Assembly (NCBI GenBank): GCA_910577255.1
Contig: CAJTMH010000003.1
Location: 186,001-250,000 of the forward strand
DNA length: 64,000 nt
Reading direction: 5' to 3'
DNA from: an uncultured Duncaniella sp.
Lineage (GTDB): Bacteria; Bacteroidota; Bacteroidia; Bacteroidales; Muribaculaceae
This document shows positions 25,419 through 34,348 of this stretch, piece after piece (within the stretch, counting starts at the first letter, position 1; each line of letters starts with the position of its first letter). A program made the translations under genes and the position numbers. The notes under the pieces are model-generated. The model was given only the letters and a program-made list of their open reading frames with translations, did no database searches and was not told the DNA's origin.

Positions 25419-26345
25419 TTAACGACGGTTAGGGAGCTCGCGCAGACCGTAAATCTTAGAGCTCCATGGAGAGTAGGCGCGACGCACCTTGTTGATGGTG
25501 AGCACGGTGTTTTCGCGGTCATGGGCATCGAGATGCTCGGCGAGCGCTGCTGCGATCGCTGCGATGACTTCGCCTGAATCCTGCTCTTTGTGGTGTTCTT
25601 CCACTTCGTCATTCTCGGCGAGAGCCTTGATTTTGCGTGAACGCGAGATGCTGGCCCCGATTTTGTTGATGATGTAGAAGCAGATAGCCAGCACGAGGAG
25701 CGCTGTGAACACGATGCACATGGCCATCACAGCCATGCCGCCGCCACGTGGATCCTCTTCGGCAAACATGTCAACCTTCGAGTTGGTGCTCTTGATGATG
25801 TTGTTGCTTGACGGTGTGATATATTTGGCGTCAGAGCCGTCACGCACTTCCCATGCATCAGCCTCACCTACGCCACCTTCGCCGTCAACCTTTCGGGCGT
25901 ATGACTGACCGGGTTTCAGGTCGCCGGGTACCACGATTTCGTCGATGAGCGAGAGACCGTTGGCATCGTAGATCGCGATGTAATTATCCTGGCCAGGGGT
26001 GAAGGTGAAGTTCATGTGGAACGTTCCCTTATTAGGCTCTCCGTCGGCCCAGAAGAGCACGTGCTGACGTGCCGGAATCTCTGTGTTGACATCACCTAAG
26101 GGTACGGGATAGAGTGTGTTGTTGTTGCGGTCGTTGGTGAGGAACACGCTTGAGATTTCAAGCGGCCCGAAAGTGGAGTTGAAGAGCTCCACCCAGGCGT
26201 TGTAGCGGCCAAAGTCGTCCACGACGCTTGTGGAGTCGTTCTGGATCATCACCTCGTTGATGCGAAGACCGCGTCGACCCTGCGCCATGACGGCTCCCGC
26301 ACATGTGAGCGCCACCAAGAGCAACGTTAAAATTCTCTTTTTCAT
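25419..26345 (-). CDS. OadG-like subunit with N-terminal lamin-tail-like domain
   Basis: The product has 308 residues. It starts with a signal peptide (MKKRILTLLLVALTCAGAVMAQ). Residues about 27-180 look like a lamin-tail domain: GLRINEVMIQNDSTSVVDDFG, AWVELFNSTFGPLEISSVFLTND and HVLFWADGEP are typical. One transmembrane segment follows (VMAMCIVFTALLVLAICFYI, about 205-225), then a charged cytoplasmic tail ending RAYSPWSSKIYGLRELPNRR. OadG/MmdC subunits are small one-helix proteins that anchor and assemble the pump. Here the periplasmic extension is much larger than in enterobacterial OadG, which is about 80 residues. Position in the operon supports the gamma role. Confidence 0.82.
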   Translation of the reverse strand: MKKRILTLLLVALTCAGAVMAQGRRGLRINEVMIQNDSTSVVDDFGRYNAWVELFNSTFGPLEISSVFLTNDRNNNTLYPVPLGDVNTEIPARQHVLFWADGEPNKGTFHMNFTFTPGQDNYIAIYDANGLSLIDEIVVPGDLKPGQSYARKVDGEGGVGEADAWEVRDGSDAKYITPSSNNIIKSTNSKVDMFAEEDPRGGGMAVMAMCIVFTALLVLAICFYIINKIGASISRSRKIKALAENDEVEEHHKEQDSGEVIAAIAAALAEHLDAHDRENTVLTINKVRRAYSPWSSKIYGLRELPNRR

Positions 26346-26365
26346 AATCTTTTACTGATGGTGTT

Positions 26366-27919
26366 TTAAAGAGGTATGTTGCCGTGTTTCTTGGCGGGAT
26401 TGGTGACCTTCTTGGTCGCGAGCTGCTGCAGCGCACGGATGATGCGGAAGCGGGTGTTGCGGGGCTCGATGACATCATCGATGTAGCCGTAGCGAGCTGC
26501 GTTGTAGGGATTGCAGAAGAGTTTGTTATACTCGGCTTCTTTTTCCTGGAGCACCTTGGCGGGATCCTCGGCGGCCTTTGCTTCCTTGGCATAGAGAACT
26601 TCTACGGCGCCTGCACCACCCATTACGGCGATTTCAGCTGTAGGCCATGCATAGTTCATGTCGCCACGGAGCTGCTTGCATGACATCACGATATGGCTGC
26701 CGCCGTAGCTCTTACGCAGGGTGACAGTGACCTTGGGCACTGTAGCTTCGCCGTAGGCATAGAGAAGCTTGGCGCCATGGAGAATCACACCGTTGTATTC
26801 CTGGCCTGTGCCCGGGAGGAAGCCCGGTACGTCGACGAGGGTCACGAGGGGGATGTTGAATGCGTCGCAGAAACGTACGAAGCGTGCGCCCTTGCGTGAG
26901 GCGTTGCTGTCGAGCACACCTGCAAGGAATTTCGGCTGGTTAGCCACGACACCTACGGCCTGGCCGTTGAAACGGGCGAAACCGATGATGAGGTTCTTGG
27001 CATAGTCGCGCTGTATTTCAAGGAATTCGCCGTTGTCGACAATAGCGCCGATGACTTCATACATGTCATAGGGGCGGTTGGCCGAGTCGGGGATAATTTC
27101 GTTGAGAGAGTCCTCCAGACGGTCGATGGGGTCAGTGCATTCAACCAACGGCGGTTCCTCAAGGTTGTTCTGGGGAATGTAGCTGAAGAGTTTGCGGATG
27201 ATACGGAGTGTCTCTTCGCCGTCCTCGGCTGCAAAGTGAGCCACACCGCTCTTCTGAGAGTGAACTGTCGCTCCACCGAGGGCCTCCTGGGTAACATCTT
27301 CGCCTGTCACGGTCTTCACAACCTTCGGGCCGGTGAGGAACATGTAGGAGATTCCTTTGGTCATGATGGTGAAGTCGGTAAGGGCAGGGGAGTAAACCGC
27401 ACCGCCTGCGCAAGGACCGAGAATGCCTGAAATCTGGGGTATGACACCTGATGCGAGGATGTTGCGCTGGAAGATTTCAGCGTAGCCAGCGAGTGCATTG
27501 ATACCTTCCTGGATACGTGCACCGCCTGAGTCGTTCAAGCCGATTACGGGTGCGCCCATCTTCATGGCCATATCCATGATTTTGCATATCTTGAGAGCCA
27601 TGGTCTCGCTGAGTGAGCCGCCGAACACTGTGAAATCCTGAGCGAAAACATAGACGAGGCGACCGTCGATTGTACCGTAACCGGTTACAACACCGTCGCC
27701 AAGGTAACTTTTCTTTTCCTGACCGAAGTTGTGGCAACGATGGCGCACAAACATATCGATTTCTTCGAAAGAGCCTTCGTCAAGCAGCTGTGCGATACGT
27801 TCACGGGCTGTGTACTTCCCTCTTTCATGCTGTTTTTGGATGGCCTTTTCGCCACCTCCCAGACGAGCTTCTTCGCGAAGGGCGATGAGCTCTTTTACTT
27901 TTTCAAGCTGGTTACTCAT
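26366..27919 (-). CDS. mmdA: Methylmalonyl-CoA decarboxylase alpha (carboxyltransferase) subunit
   Basis: The product has 517 residues of the acyl-CoA carboxyltransferase family. It transfers the carboxyl group of methylmalonyl-CoA to biotin, yielding propionyl-CoA. Visible motifs are RERIAQLLDEGSFEE near residue 38, the oxyanion GGSLSETMALKICKIMDMAMK region, NDSGGARIQEGINALAGYAEIF near 129, GPCAGGAVYSPALTDF near 165, and LVDVPGFLPGTGQEYNGVILHGAKLLYAY near 360. The linked beta, gamma-like and biotin subunits and the epimerase indicate the Na+-pumping decarboxylase of the succinate-to-propionate route, not a biosynthetic carboxylase, since no biotin carboxylase gene is present. Confidence 0.93.
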   Translation of the reverse strand: MSNQLEKVKELIALREEARLGGGEKAIQKQHERGKYTARERIAQLLDEGSFEEIDMFVRHRCHNFGQEKKSYLGDGVVTGYGTIDGRLVYVFAQDFTVFGGSLSETMALKICKIMDMAMKMGAPVIGLNDSGGARIQEGINALAGYAEIFQRNILASGVIPQISGILGPCAGGAVYSPALTDFTIMTKGISYMFLTGPKVVKTVTGEDVTQEALGGATVHSQKSGVAHFAAEDGEETLRIIRKLFSYIPQNNLEEPPLVECTDPIDRLEDSLNEIIPDSANRPYDMYEVIGAIVDNGEFLEIQRDYAKNLIIGFARFNGQAVGVVANQPKFLAGVLDSNASRKGARFVRFCDAFNIPLVTLVDVPGFLPGTGQEYNGVILHGAKLLYAYGEATVPKVTVTLRKSYGGSHIVMSCKQLRGDMNYAWPTAEIAVMGGAGAVEVLYAKEAKAAEDPAKVLQEKEAEYNKLFCNPYNAARYGYIDDVIEPRNTRFRIIRALQQLATKKVTNPAKKHGNIPL

Positions 27920-27958
27920 TGGGGTTGAGTTAGTGAGTTATGAGTTGGTTTAGTTATT

Positions 27959-28378
27959 TTACTTGTTGGGATCTTCGCAGAGCTCGATGAGTGTGCCGCA
28001 GGTTGATTTCGGATGGAGGAAGGCGATGTTGAGGCCTTCGGCACCCTTGCGGGGAGCTTTGTCGATGAGTCGGCAACCCTTGCCTTCCACTTCTGCCAAT
28101 GCGTTGGCCACACCATCCTCGATGGCGAATGCGATGTGCTGGATGCCTCCGCGGCCGCCGTTGTTGGCGATGAATTTTGAGATGGCGCTTTCAGGTGATG
28201 TGCCTTCGAGAAGTTCTATCTTTGTCTGGCCCACCTTGAAGAACGCGGTGCGGACTTTCTGGTCTTCAACTTCTTCAATGGCAAAGCATTTAAGGCCGAG
28301 AGTGTTTTCGTAGAAGGCGATAGCCTCTTCGAGGTTAGGTACTGCGATACCTACATGTTCAATGTGTGAAATATCCAT
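27959..28378 (-). CDS. mce: Methylmalonyl-CoA epimerase
   Basis: The product has 139 residues of the glyoxalase/VOC fold. It interconverts (R)- and (S)-methylmalonyl-CoA, supplying the decarboxylase encoded next. Metal-ligand motifs are visible: HIEHVGIAVPNLEEAIAFYE at the N-terminus (His), GIQHIAFAIEDG near residue 77 (His) and TCGTLIELCED near the C-terminus (Glu). The size is normal. It heads the five-gene operon, 39 bp before mmdA, with a well-formed promoter upstream. Confidence 0.94.
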   Translation of the reverse strand: MDISHIEHVGIAVPNLEEAIAFYENTLGLKCFAIEEVEDQKVRTAFFKVGQTKIELLEGTSPESAISKFIANNGGRGGIQHIAFAIEDGVANALAEVEGKGCRLIDKAPRKGAEGLNIAFLHPKSTCGTLIELCEDPNK

Positions 28379-28450
28379 GATACTGTGATGGTTGATTAGT
28401 TGAGTTATTGATTTCCTGTTGCTTTGGCGAAAATGCAGTTTTCACCGTTG

Positions 28451-28482
28451 CAAATTTAATGATAAAAATCGGGGCAGACAAA
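28451..28482 (-). promoter_or_regulatory. Promoter of the mce-mmdA operon
   Basis: On the minus strand TTTG (28482-28479) is followed after 20 nt by TAAATTTG (28458-28451). Both boxes match the Bacteroidetes consensus. The leader would be about 65 nt. Confidence 0.75.
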
Positions 28483-28520
28483 AATAAAGTCAATTAAATA
28501 TCCATCAGTGAGGCGCTAAC

Positions 28521-28568
28521 ATGAAAAAAGTCAAGCCATGCTTCCGTGTGGGTGCATGGCTTGACTTT
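28521..28568 (-). terminator. Terminator of the arabinose operon
   Basis: A perfect 15-bp stem (28527-28541 with 28554-28568) continues on the minus strand into TTTCAT, giving a run of six T. It lies 19 bp past the araB stop. Confidence 0.9.
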
Positions 28569-28586
28569 AGTGGGTGATAGTGAGAT

Positions 28587-30191
28587 TTATATGTCTGCTT
28601 GGACTGCCGCTTGTTCCACGGCAAGCCCCTTGCGGTAATTCTCTATATAGGCCTCGAAACCTTTCACATCTTCAGGATCGGGGGCGATCTCGCTACCGGT
28701 ATCGCCAAGGAACACTGACTCGTTGAGGAATGCGGCAAGTGACTGGCCTTTAGGATTGTTGACGAGATATGAGGCGAGAAGCGCGATGCCCCACGCTCCA
28801 CCTTCGCCCGCGGTCTCCATGATAGAGATGGGTGAGTTAAGGGCTGCCGCGAGGATGCGCTGGCCTACTCCAGGTGTCTTGAAGAGTCCGCCATGTCCGG
28901 TTATGCGGTCAACCTCGACTTTCTCTTTGTTGAAGAGGATGTCATTGCCGATTTTCAGCACTGCCACTGAGGCATATAAATTCGCTCTCATGAAGTTGGC
29001 GAGGCTGAATTTATTGGCCGGGTTGCGCACAAATAGTGGCCGCCCCTCGCTGAGGCCGGTGATGGGCTCGCCTGAGAAATAGTTGTAGGCAAGCAGGCCG
29101 CCGCAGTCAGGGTCGCCGTGAAGTGCATTGCCGTAGAGCTTTCCATATATCTCTCCCATGTCAACAGGCAGACCGAGCAACTGCTGATACTCTTTGAACA
29201 GATTTACCCATGCATTGAGGTCGGATGTGCAATTGTTGCAATGCACCATTGCCACAAGGCTACCGTCAGGTGTGGTCACGATGTCGATTTCCTCGTAAGG
29301 ACGTGAGAGCTCTTTCTCAAGCACTATCATTGAGAATGAGGAGGTTCCGGCCGACACATTGCCTGTGCGCTGAAGCACGGCATTGGTCGCCACCATGCCG
29401 GTTCCGGCATCCCCTTCGGGGGGGCAGAACGGTATGCCCGGTTTTAGGTGGCCCGAAACGTCAAGGCGACGTGCACCCTCGGGTGTCAGGGTCCCTGCAT
29501 TCTGACCGGCCAAAAGTACTTTGGGAAGAATGTCAAGCAGGTGCCATTTATGGTCGGTGTCGGCCACGAGTGCCTCGAATTTCTCAACCATTTGTGCCGA
29601 GTAGTCCTTTGTGGCGGGGTCGATCGGGAGCATTCCCGAAGCATCACCCACCCCAAGCACCTTCTCGCCTGTAAGTTGCCAGTGGATATAACCTGCGAGA
29701 GTGGTAAGGAATTCGATATCCTTTACATGCTCTTCGCCGTTGAGGATGGCTTGGTAGAGATGGGAAATGCTCCACCTCAGAGGGATGTTGTAGTTGAACA
29801 GTTTTGACAGTTCCGCTGCTGCGGCGCCGGTGTTGGTGTTACGCCAGGTGCGGAACGGCACAAGGATTTCACCTGTCGCACCGAAGGGCATATATCCATG
29901 CATCATGGCGCTTATGCCTATGGCGGCGAGCGATTCTATCTCTGTGTCGTAGTCCTTGCGCACATTGGCGCGGAGATTGGCATAGCAATCCTGCAGGCCA
30001 TACCAGATGGCCTCGGTGCTGTAGGTCCACAATCCGTCCACCATCTGGTTTTCCCACTCGTGGCAGCCTTGGGCTATCGGGCGGTTATTGTCGTCGGTGA
30101 GGACTGCCTTTATGCGGGTTGACCCGAATTCGATGCCAAGGATTGCCTTGCCTTCCTCGATTATGGTTTTAGCGGCTGAATCCATGGACAT
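28587..30191 (-). CDS. araB: Ribulokinase-type FGGY sugar kinase
   Basis: The product has 534 residues of the FGGY kinase family. It has the N-terminal phosphate-binding motif ILGIEFGSTRIKAVLTDD near residue 18, a substrate region ISAMMHGYMPF near 93, and the C-terminal ATP-binding part GHGGLFKTPGVGQRILAAAL with ETAGEGGAWGIALLAS near 460. Placement directly after araA, sharing one base (TAATG), and with araD in the same operon indicates L-ribulose phosphorylation. Close relatives are sometimes annotated as xylulokinase, so the sugar is assigned from context. Downstream is a strong terminator. Confidence 0.87.
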   Translation of the reverse strand: MSMDSAAKTIIEEGKAILGIEFGSTRIKAVLTDDNNRPIAQGCHEWENQMVDGLWTYSTEAIWYGLQDCYANLRANVRKDYDTEIESLAAIGISAMMHGYMPFGATGEILVPFRTWRNTNTGAAAAELSKLFNYNIPLRWSISHLYQAILNGEEHVKDIEFLTTLAGYIHWQLTGEKVLGVGDASGMLPIDPATKDYSAQMVEKFEALVADTDHKWHLLDILPKVLLAGQNAGTLTPEGARRLDVSGHLKPGIPFCPPEGDAGTGMVATNAVLQRTGNVSAGTSSFSMIVLEKELSRPYEEIDIVTTPDGSLVAMVHCNNCTSDLNAWVNLFKEYQQLLGLPVDMGEIYGKLYGNALHGDPDCGGLLAYNYFSGEPITGLSEGRPLFVRNPANKFSLANFMRANLYASVAVLKIGNDILFNKEKVEVDRITGHGGLFKTPGVGQRILAAALNSPISIMETAGEGGAWGIALLASYLVNNPKGQSLAAFLNESVFLGDTGSEIAPDPEDVKGFEAYIENYRKGLAVEQAAVQADI

Positions 30192-31726
30192 TACAGATAG
30201 AGCGATTTATTAAGCATGTAGTACACCTCGCCGAGACGAAGATTGTTCTTGAATGTCTCGATGGTGGTTGACTTATCGATGTGTACCATTTCTATGCCGG
30301 CGATTTCCGCGTAATCTTCCCAGAATTCAGGGGTGACGTCGTAGGAGAAGCAGGAGTGGTGTGTCCCGCCGGCCAGGATCCATGCTGTGGCACCGATCTC
30401 GAAGTTAGGCATCGGTATCCAGAGAGCGGAAGCCACCGGAAGCTTGGACAGCGGTTTGGACTTGATGCATTCCACGTCGTTGACTATGAGGCGGAAGCGG
30501 TTGCCCATATCTACCACGGTGGCAGTGACTCCATTGCCCGGTTTAGATGTGAAGACGAGGCGCGCGGTAGGTGTTTTGCGTATACCGATACCGAGGAAGT
30601 GGACTTCAAGACGTGGGCGTTCTTCGGCTATAAGGGGACACACTTCAAGCATGTGGGCCTGCAGGATGGAACTCTGTTTGCCGTCGAAATTGAGGGTGTA
30701 GTCTTCGAGGAATGAGCATCCGCCCGACATGCCGCGTGTCATTACCCACAGTGTGCGGTAAAGGGCGGCTGATTTCCAGTCACCTTCAGCTCCGAAGCCG
30801 TAGCCTTCGGCCATGAGTCGCTGTGACGCGAGGCCGGGAATCTGGTCAAATCCGCGGCCTGTGATGTCGACATTTACATCGCCGAGGTCATCAAAGTTGG
30901 TGGTGAAGCCCTTGGCTCCCTTGTCCTTGAGCACAGCGCGCAGTGTCAGTTCGGCTTTTGCCGAATTCCATACTTTGCGGTAGGCTTCACTGCTCTTGTC
31001 CTCGAGTTCGGGTGTATGGGCATAGAGGCGGAAATATTCCCCTACGAGCGCATCCACATCCTCGTCCTTGATAGCGTCGAAGTAGGGCATTACAGCGCTG
31101 AACGGCATGTAGTCTACATGATATCCGAGTCGGATCTCAGCTTCGACCTTGTCACCGTCGGTCACGGCTACATTGTTCATCTGGTCGCCAAAGCGGATTA
31201 TGCGCATGTCCTGTGCATCGGCCCAGCCTACGCATACGCGCTGCCACACGGCTATACGTTGCTGTGTCTCGGTGTCTTTCCAGTAACCGGTCACCACTTT
31301 GCGGCGCACACGCATGCGGGCGCAGATATGCCCGAATTCTCGGTCGCCGTGGGCACTTTGGTTGAGATTCATGAAGTCCATGTCCATTGTGTCCCAGGGG
31401 ATTTCTGCGTTGTACTGGGTATGGAAATGCAGGAGAGGCTTGCTTAATATCTTCAGACCGTGAATCCACATCTTGGCAGGTGAGAAAGTGTGCATCCAAG
31501 TGATGATACCTGCGCAGCGGGGATCATTGTTGGCCGCCTTCATCACATCTTCTACCTCCTTAGAGGAGTTGGCTGTGCCTTTATACACAACTTTGACCGG
31601 GAGGTTGCCTGAATTGTTGAGGCCGTCGACCATTTCTTTTGAGTGGGCGTCGACAGCGACCACTGCATCGCCTCCGTAGAGGAGCTGAGCACCGGTCACC
31701 CACCATATTTCATAGTTTGAATACAT
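30191..31726 (-). CDS. araA: L-arabinose isomerase
   Basis: The product has 511 residues. It converts L-arabinose to L-ribulose using Mn2+. Family landmarks are the N-terminal EIWWVTGAQLLYGGDAV, GIITWMHTFSPAKMWI near residue 93, HFHTQYNAEIPWDTMDMDFMNLNQSAHGDREFG near 120, and the C-terminal HHSCFSYDVTPEFWEDYAEIAGIE with catalytic Glu/His positions between them (GAEGDWKSAALYR near 313). The length is typical (about 500). Its stop overlaps the araB start by one base, so translational coupling is likely. Confidence 0.96.
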   Translation of the reverse strand: MYSNYEIWWVTGAQLLYGGDAVVAVDAHSKEMVDGLNNSGNLPVKVVYKGTANSSKEVEDVMKAANNDPRCAGIITWMHTFSPAKMWIHGLKILSKPLLHFHTQYNAEIPWDTMDMDFMNLNQSAHGDREFGHICARMRVRRKVVTGYWKDTETQQRIAVWQRVCVGWADAQDMRIIRFGDQMNNVAVTDGDKVEAEIRLGYHVDYMPFSAVMPYFDAIKDEDVDALVGEYFRLYAHTPELEDKSSEAYRKVWNSAKAELTLRAVLKDKGAKGFTTNFDDLGDVNVDITGRGFDQIPGLASQRLMAEGYGFGAEGDWKSAALYRTLWVMTRGMSGGCSFLEDYTLNFDGKQSSILQAHMLEVCPLIAEERPRLEVHFLGIGIRKTPTARLVFTSKPGNGVTATVVDMGNRFRLIVNDVECIKSKPLSKLPVASALWIPMPNFEIGATAWILAGGTHHSCFSYDVTPEFWEDYAEIAGIEMVHIDKSTTIETFKNNLRLGEVYYMLNKSLYL

Positions 31727-31787
31727 GGTTTCGCGTTTTTAGTGTTATTTAAGGATGTTTATGATTCTTAGAGTATTAGGTTGATGG

Positions 31788-32477
31788 TCATTTTTGACCG
31801 TAATAGGCATTTGGGCCGTGCTTGCGTGAGAAGTGCTTCTCAATAAGCAGTGGGTTCATGGTGAGCTTAGGGTTGATTGTATAGGCTATTGATGCCATTT
31901 TAGCCACTTGCTCAAGCACCACGGCGTTGTGTACGGCCTCTGCCGGGGTTTTGCCCCAGGTGAAGGGACCGTGGTTCTTAACTAAAACACCGGGGGTGTG
32001 CATGGGGTTCATCCCTTCAAAGCGGCGCACTATCACATTGCCGGTTTCGAGTTCATAATCACCCTTGACTTCCACTTCGCTCATGTCGGCGGTGCATGGG
32101 ATGGCCTTGTGGAAATAGTCGGCGTGGGTAGTGCCTATGTTCGGGAGGTCGATTCCGGCCTGGGCCCACGCTGTGGCATAAGTGGAATGAGTGTGTACCA
32201 CGCCACCAACTTCAGGGAAGGCTCGGTAGATGGCAAGATGGGTCGGTGTGTCGGACGACGGTCTCAATGATCCTTCCACAACCTCGCCGGTGGTGAGGCT
32301 GACAACGTCCATGTCCTCAGGGCGCATTGACTCATAGTCGACCCCGCTTGGCTTTATGACCACGAGGCCTTTCTCTCGGTCGATACCCGAGACATTTCCC
32401 CATGTGAAGATTACAAGCCCATGGCGCACCAGGTCCATGTTGGCTTTATATACTTTTTCTTTTAATTCTTCGAGCAT
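31788..32477 (-). CDS. araD: L-ribulose-5-phosphate 4-epimerase
   Basis: The product has 229 residues of the class II aldolase/epimerase family. It makes D-xylulose 5-phosphate from L-ribulose 5-phosphate. Motifs are LVIFTWGNVSGIDREKGLVVIKPSGVDY near residue 22, RPSSDTPTHLAIYRAFPEVGGVVHTHS with zinc His ligands near 95, and HTPGVLVKNHGPFTWG with the third His near 170. The length is as expected. It lies between the symporter gene (51 bp) and araA (61 bp). Confidence 0.96.
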   Translation of the reverse strand: MLEELKEKVYKANMDLVRHGLVIFTWGNVSGIDREKGLVVIKPSGVDYESMRPEDMDVVSLTTGEVVEGSLRPSSDTPTHLAIYRAFPEVGGVVHTHSTYATAWAQAGIDLPNIGTTHADYFHKAIPCTADMSEVEVKGDYELETGNVIVRRFEGMNPMHTPGVLVKNHGPFTWGKTPAEAVHNAVVLEQVAKMASIAYTINPKLTMNPLLIEKHFSRKHGPNAYYGQK

Positions 32478-32528
32478 TATTTCGATGTGTTAAGTTCGAT
32501 AGATGTGTTGTTCAATATTGTCTGTCGG

Positions 32529-34235
32529 TTACCAGAAATATATGTAGAATGCCACAGTGATTCCGAGGATAATGACTGTGTTGATGACATCCCAGTGATT
32601 CCAGCTTGCGCGAGTGGCCGCAACCTGCTCAGGGGTAGAGGTGCCGAACACGAGGCCCTGTATCTTCTGAGGCTCTGGCGCTTTGGTGAAGAGGCTGACA
32701 ACGAAGGCGACAAGCAGGCAGAACACGAGCATCCAACCACAGAAGAAGAGCCAGTTGACGTCGTAGAACAGGTACTGGAAGAGATTGCTTTCATCTCCGC
32801 CTGGTATTACCGATGCGTTCTCATAATAGATTTTTGCACCAAGTCGGGTGAGGCCGATGACGAGGCCTGCAATGAGCGCCCACATGCCGCCCTGGGCAGA
32901 TGTGCGTTTCCAGCACACACCCAGAAGGAATGCAGCTGCGATGCCGGGGGCCAGCACTGACTGGACTTCCTGAAGATATTTATAAAGCACGTCGCCCATG
33001 GAGCGCATGATGGGAATCCAAAGGATGCCGAGGACGACGATGACCACTGTGGCAGCCTGACCGATGCGCACCAGTTTCTTGGGATCGGTGTCGGGACGGA
33101 ATCGTTGGTAGAAGTCGATGGTGAACAGCGCTGCCGAGGAGTTGAAAAGTGATGCCAATGACGACATGAGAGCAGCGAGGATACCGCAGACGATCAGACC
33201 CTTGACACCGGCGGGAAGCAGTTTGGCCACCAAGGTAGGGAAGGCTGCGTCAGAGTTGACATTTCCGTTGGCGAGCATCGGGAGAAATCCTTCTCCGCCG
33301 GCTGCTATGGACTGCTGATGGATAGCGAAGGCGATCATGCCTGGAATCAGGAAGAGGAACACAGGCAGAAGTTTGAGGTATGCTCCGAAGATGGTGCCTC
33401 GGCGAGCTTCCTGCTCATTTTTACCCGAAAGCACACGCTGCACTATGAACTGGTCGGTACACCAGTACCAGAAGCCGATTACAGCCGAGCCGATGAGTGC
33501 GCCGAGCCATGGGAAGTTTGGATCGCCGTTGCTGCGGATGAGGTTGGTCATGTGGTCGCCATACTCGTTGACCTCCACGCTGCTGCATATCTTCATCATT
33601 TCGTCCCAGCCACCTAATTCCTTTAGTCCGAGCACAAGGATGATGAGCGAGCCGAGAAGCAGGATCGGGGTTTGAAGCACAGAGGTGTAGAGCACTGATT
33701 TCATACCTCCGAATATGGTGTATAGCGCGGTAATAAGTACCAGGCCGATAGCTGCAATCCAGAAGAAGTCGATGCCCCACAGGGTGTCGATGCCGAATAC
33801 CTGTTGGAACACGAGGCCTCCGGCGTAAACAGTCACGGCGACTTTGGTGAGCACATAACTGATGAGCGATATGGCCGAAAGGAGGGTGCGTGACTGCGGG
33901 TTATAACGTTTCTCAAGGAATTCAGGCATGGTGTAGACCATGGAGCGGGAATAGAACGGAACAAAGACCCATCCGAGGAGCAATATCATCCATCCTTGTA
34001 TTTCCCAGTGAGCCATCGCCATGCCGGACGAAGCGCCGGAACCGGCGAGGCCTATGAGGTGTTCAGAACCGATGTTTGAAGCGAAAATTGATGCGCCTAT
34101 GGCTATCCAGGTGGCATCTTTGCCTCCAAGGAAATAGTCTGCGGCGTTGTTCTGTTTTTGGCGCATCACCCATACGATGACGCCAATAAGCGCGAGGGCA
34201 AAAATGCCGATTACGAGCCAGTCAAGAAATGCCAT
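32529..34235 (-). CDS. Sodium/solute symporter (SSS family), probable arabinose uptake
   Basis: The product has 568 residues with about 13-14 membrane segments, of the SGLT-like branch of the solute:sodium symporters. Recognisable parts are FLGGKDATWIAIGASIFASNIGSEHLIGLAGSG near residue 35 (the conserved substrate/Na+ region), YGGxK-like TIFGGMKSVLYTSVLQ near 170, and GLIVCGILAALMSSLASLFNSSAALFTIDFYQRF near 355. The sugar is inferred from cotranscription with araDAB. Sodium coupling ties it to the sodium pumps encoded 5-12 kb away. Confidence 0.88.
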   Translation of the reverse strand: MAFLDWLVIGIFALALIGVIVWVMRQKQNNAADYFLGGKDATWIAIGASIFASNIGSEHLIGLAGSGASSGMAMAHWEIQGWMILLLGWVFVPFYSRSMVYTMPEFLEKRYNPQSRTLLSAISLISYVLTKVAVTVYAGGLVFQQVFGIDTLWGIDFFWIAAIGLVLITALYTIFGGMKSVLYTSVLQTPILLLGSLIILVLGLKELGGWDEMMKICSSVEVNEYGDHMTNLIRSNGDPNFPWLGALIGSAVIGFWYWCTDQFIVQRVLSGKNEQEARRGTIFGAYLKLLPVFLFLIPGMIAFAIHQQSIAAGGEGFLPMLANGNVNSDAAFPTLVAKLLPAGVKGLIVCGILAALMSSLASLFNSSAALFTIDFYQRFRPDTDPKKLVRIGQAATVVIVVLGILWIPIMRSMGDVLYKYLQEVQSVLAPGIAAAFLLGVCWKRTSAQGGMWALIAGLVIGLTRLGAKIYYENASVIPGGDESNLFQYLFYDVNWLFFCGWMLVFCLLVAFVVSLFTKAPEPQKIQGLVFGTSTPEQVAATRASWNHWDVINTVIILGITVAFYIYFW

Positions 34236-34348
34236 TTTAAATTGCGATTATTTGTAGGTTATGTTGATTCAATATGGATGTTAAATTGTGATTATTTTGA
34301 GGATAATTACATCTATGTGTAGATATACGTTTGAGTAATGGGTGAGAC

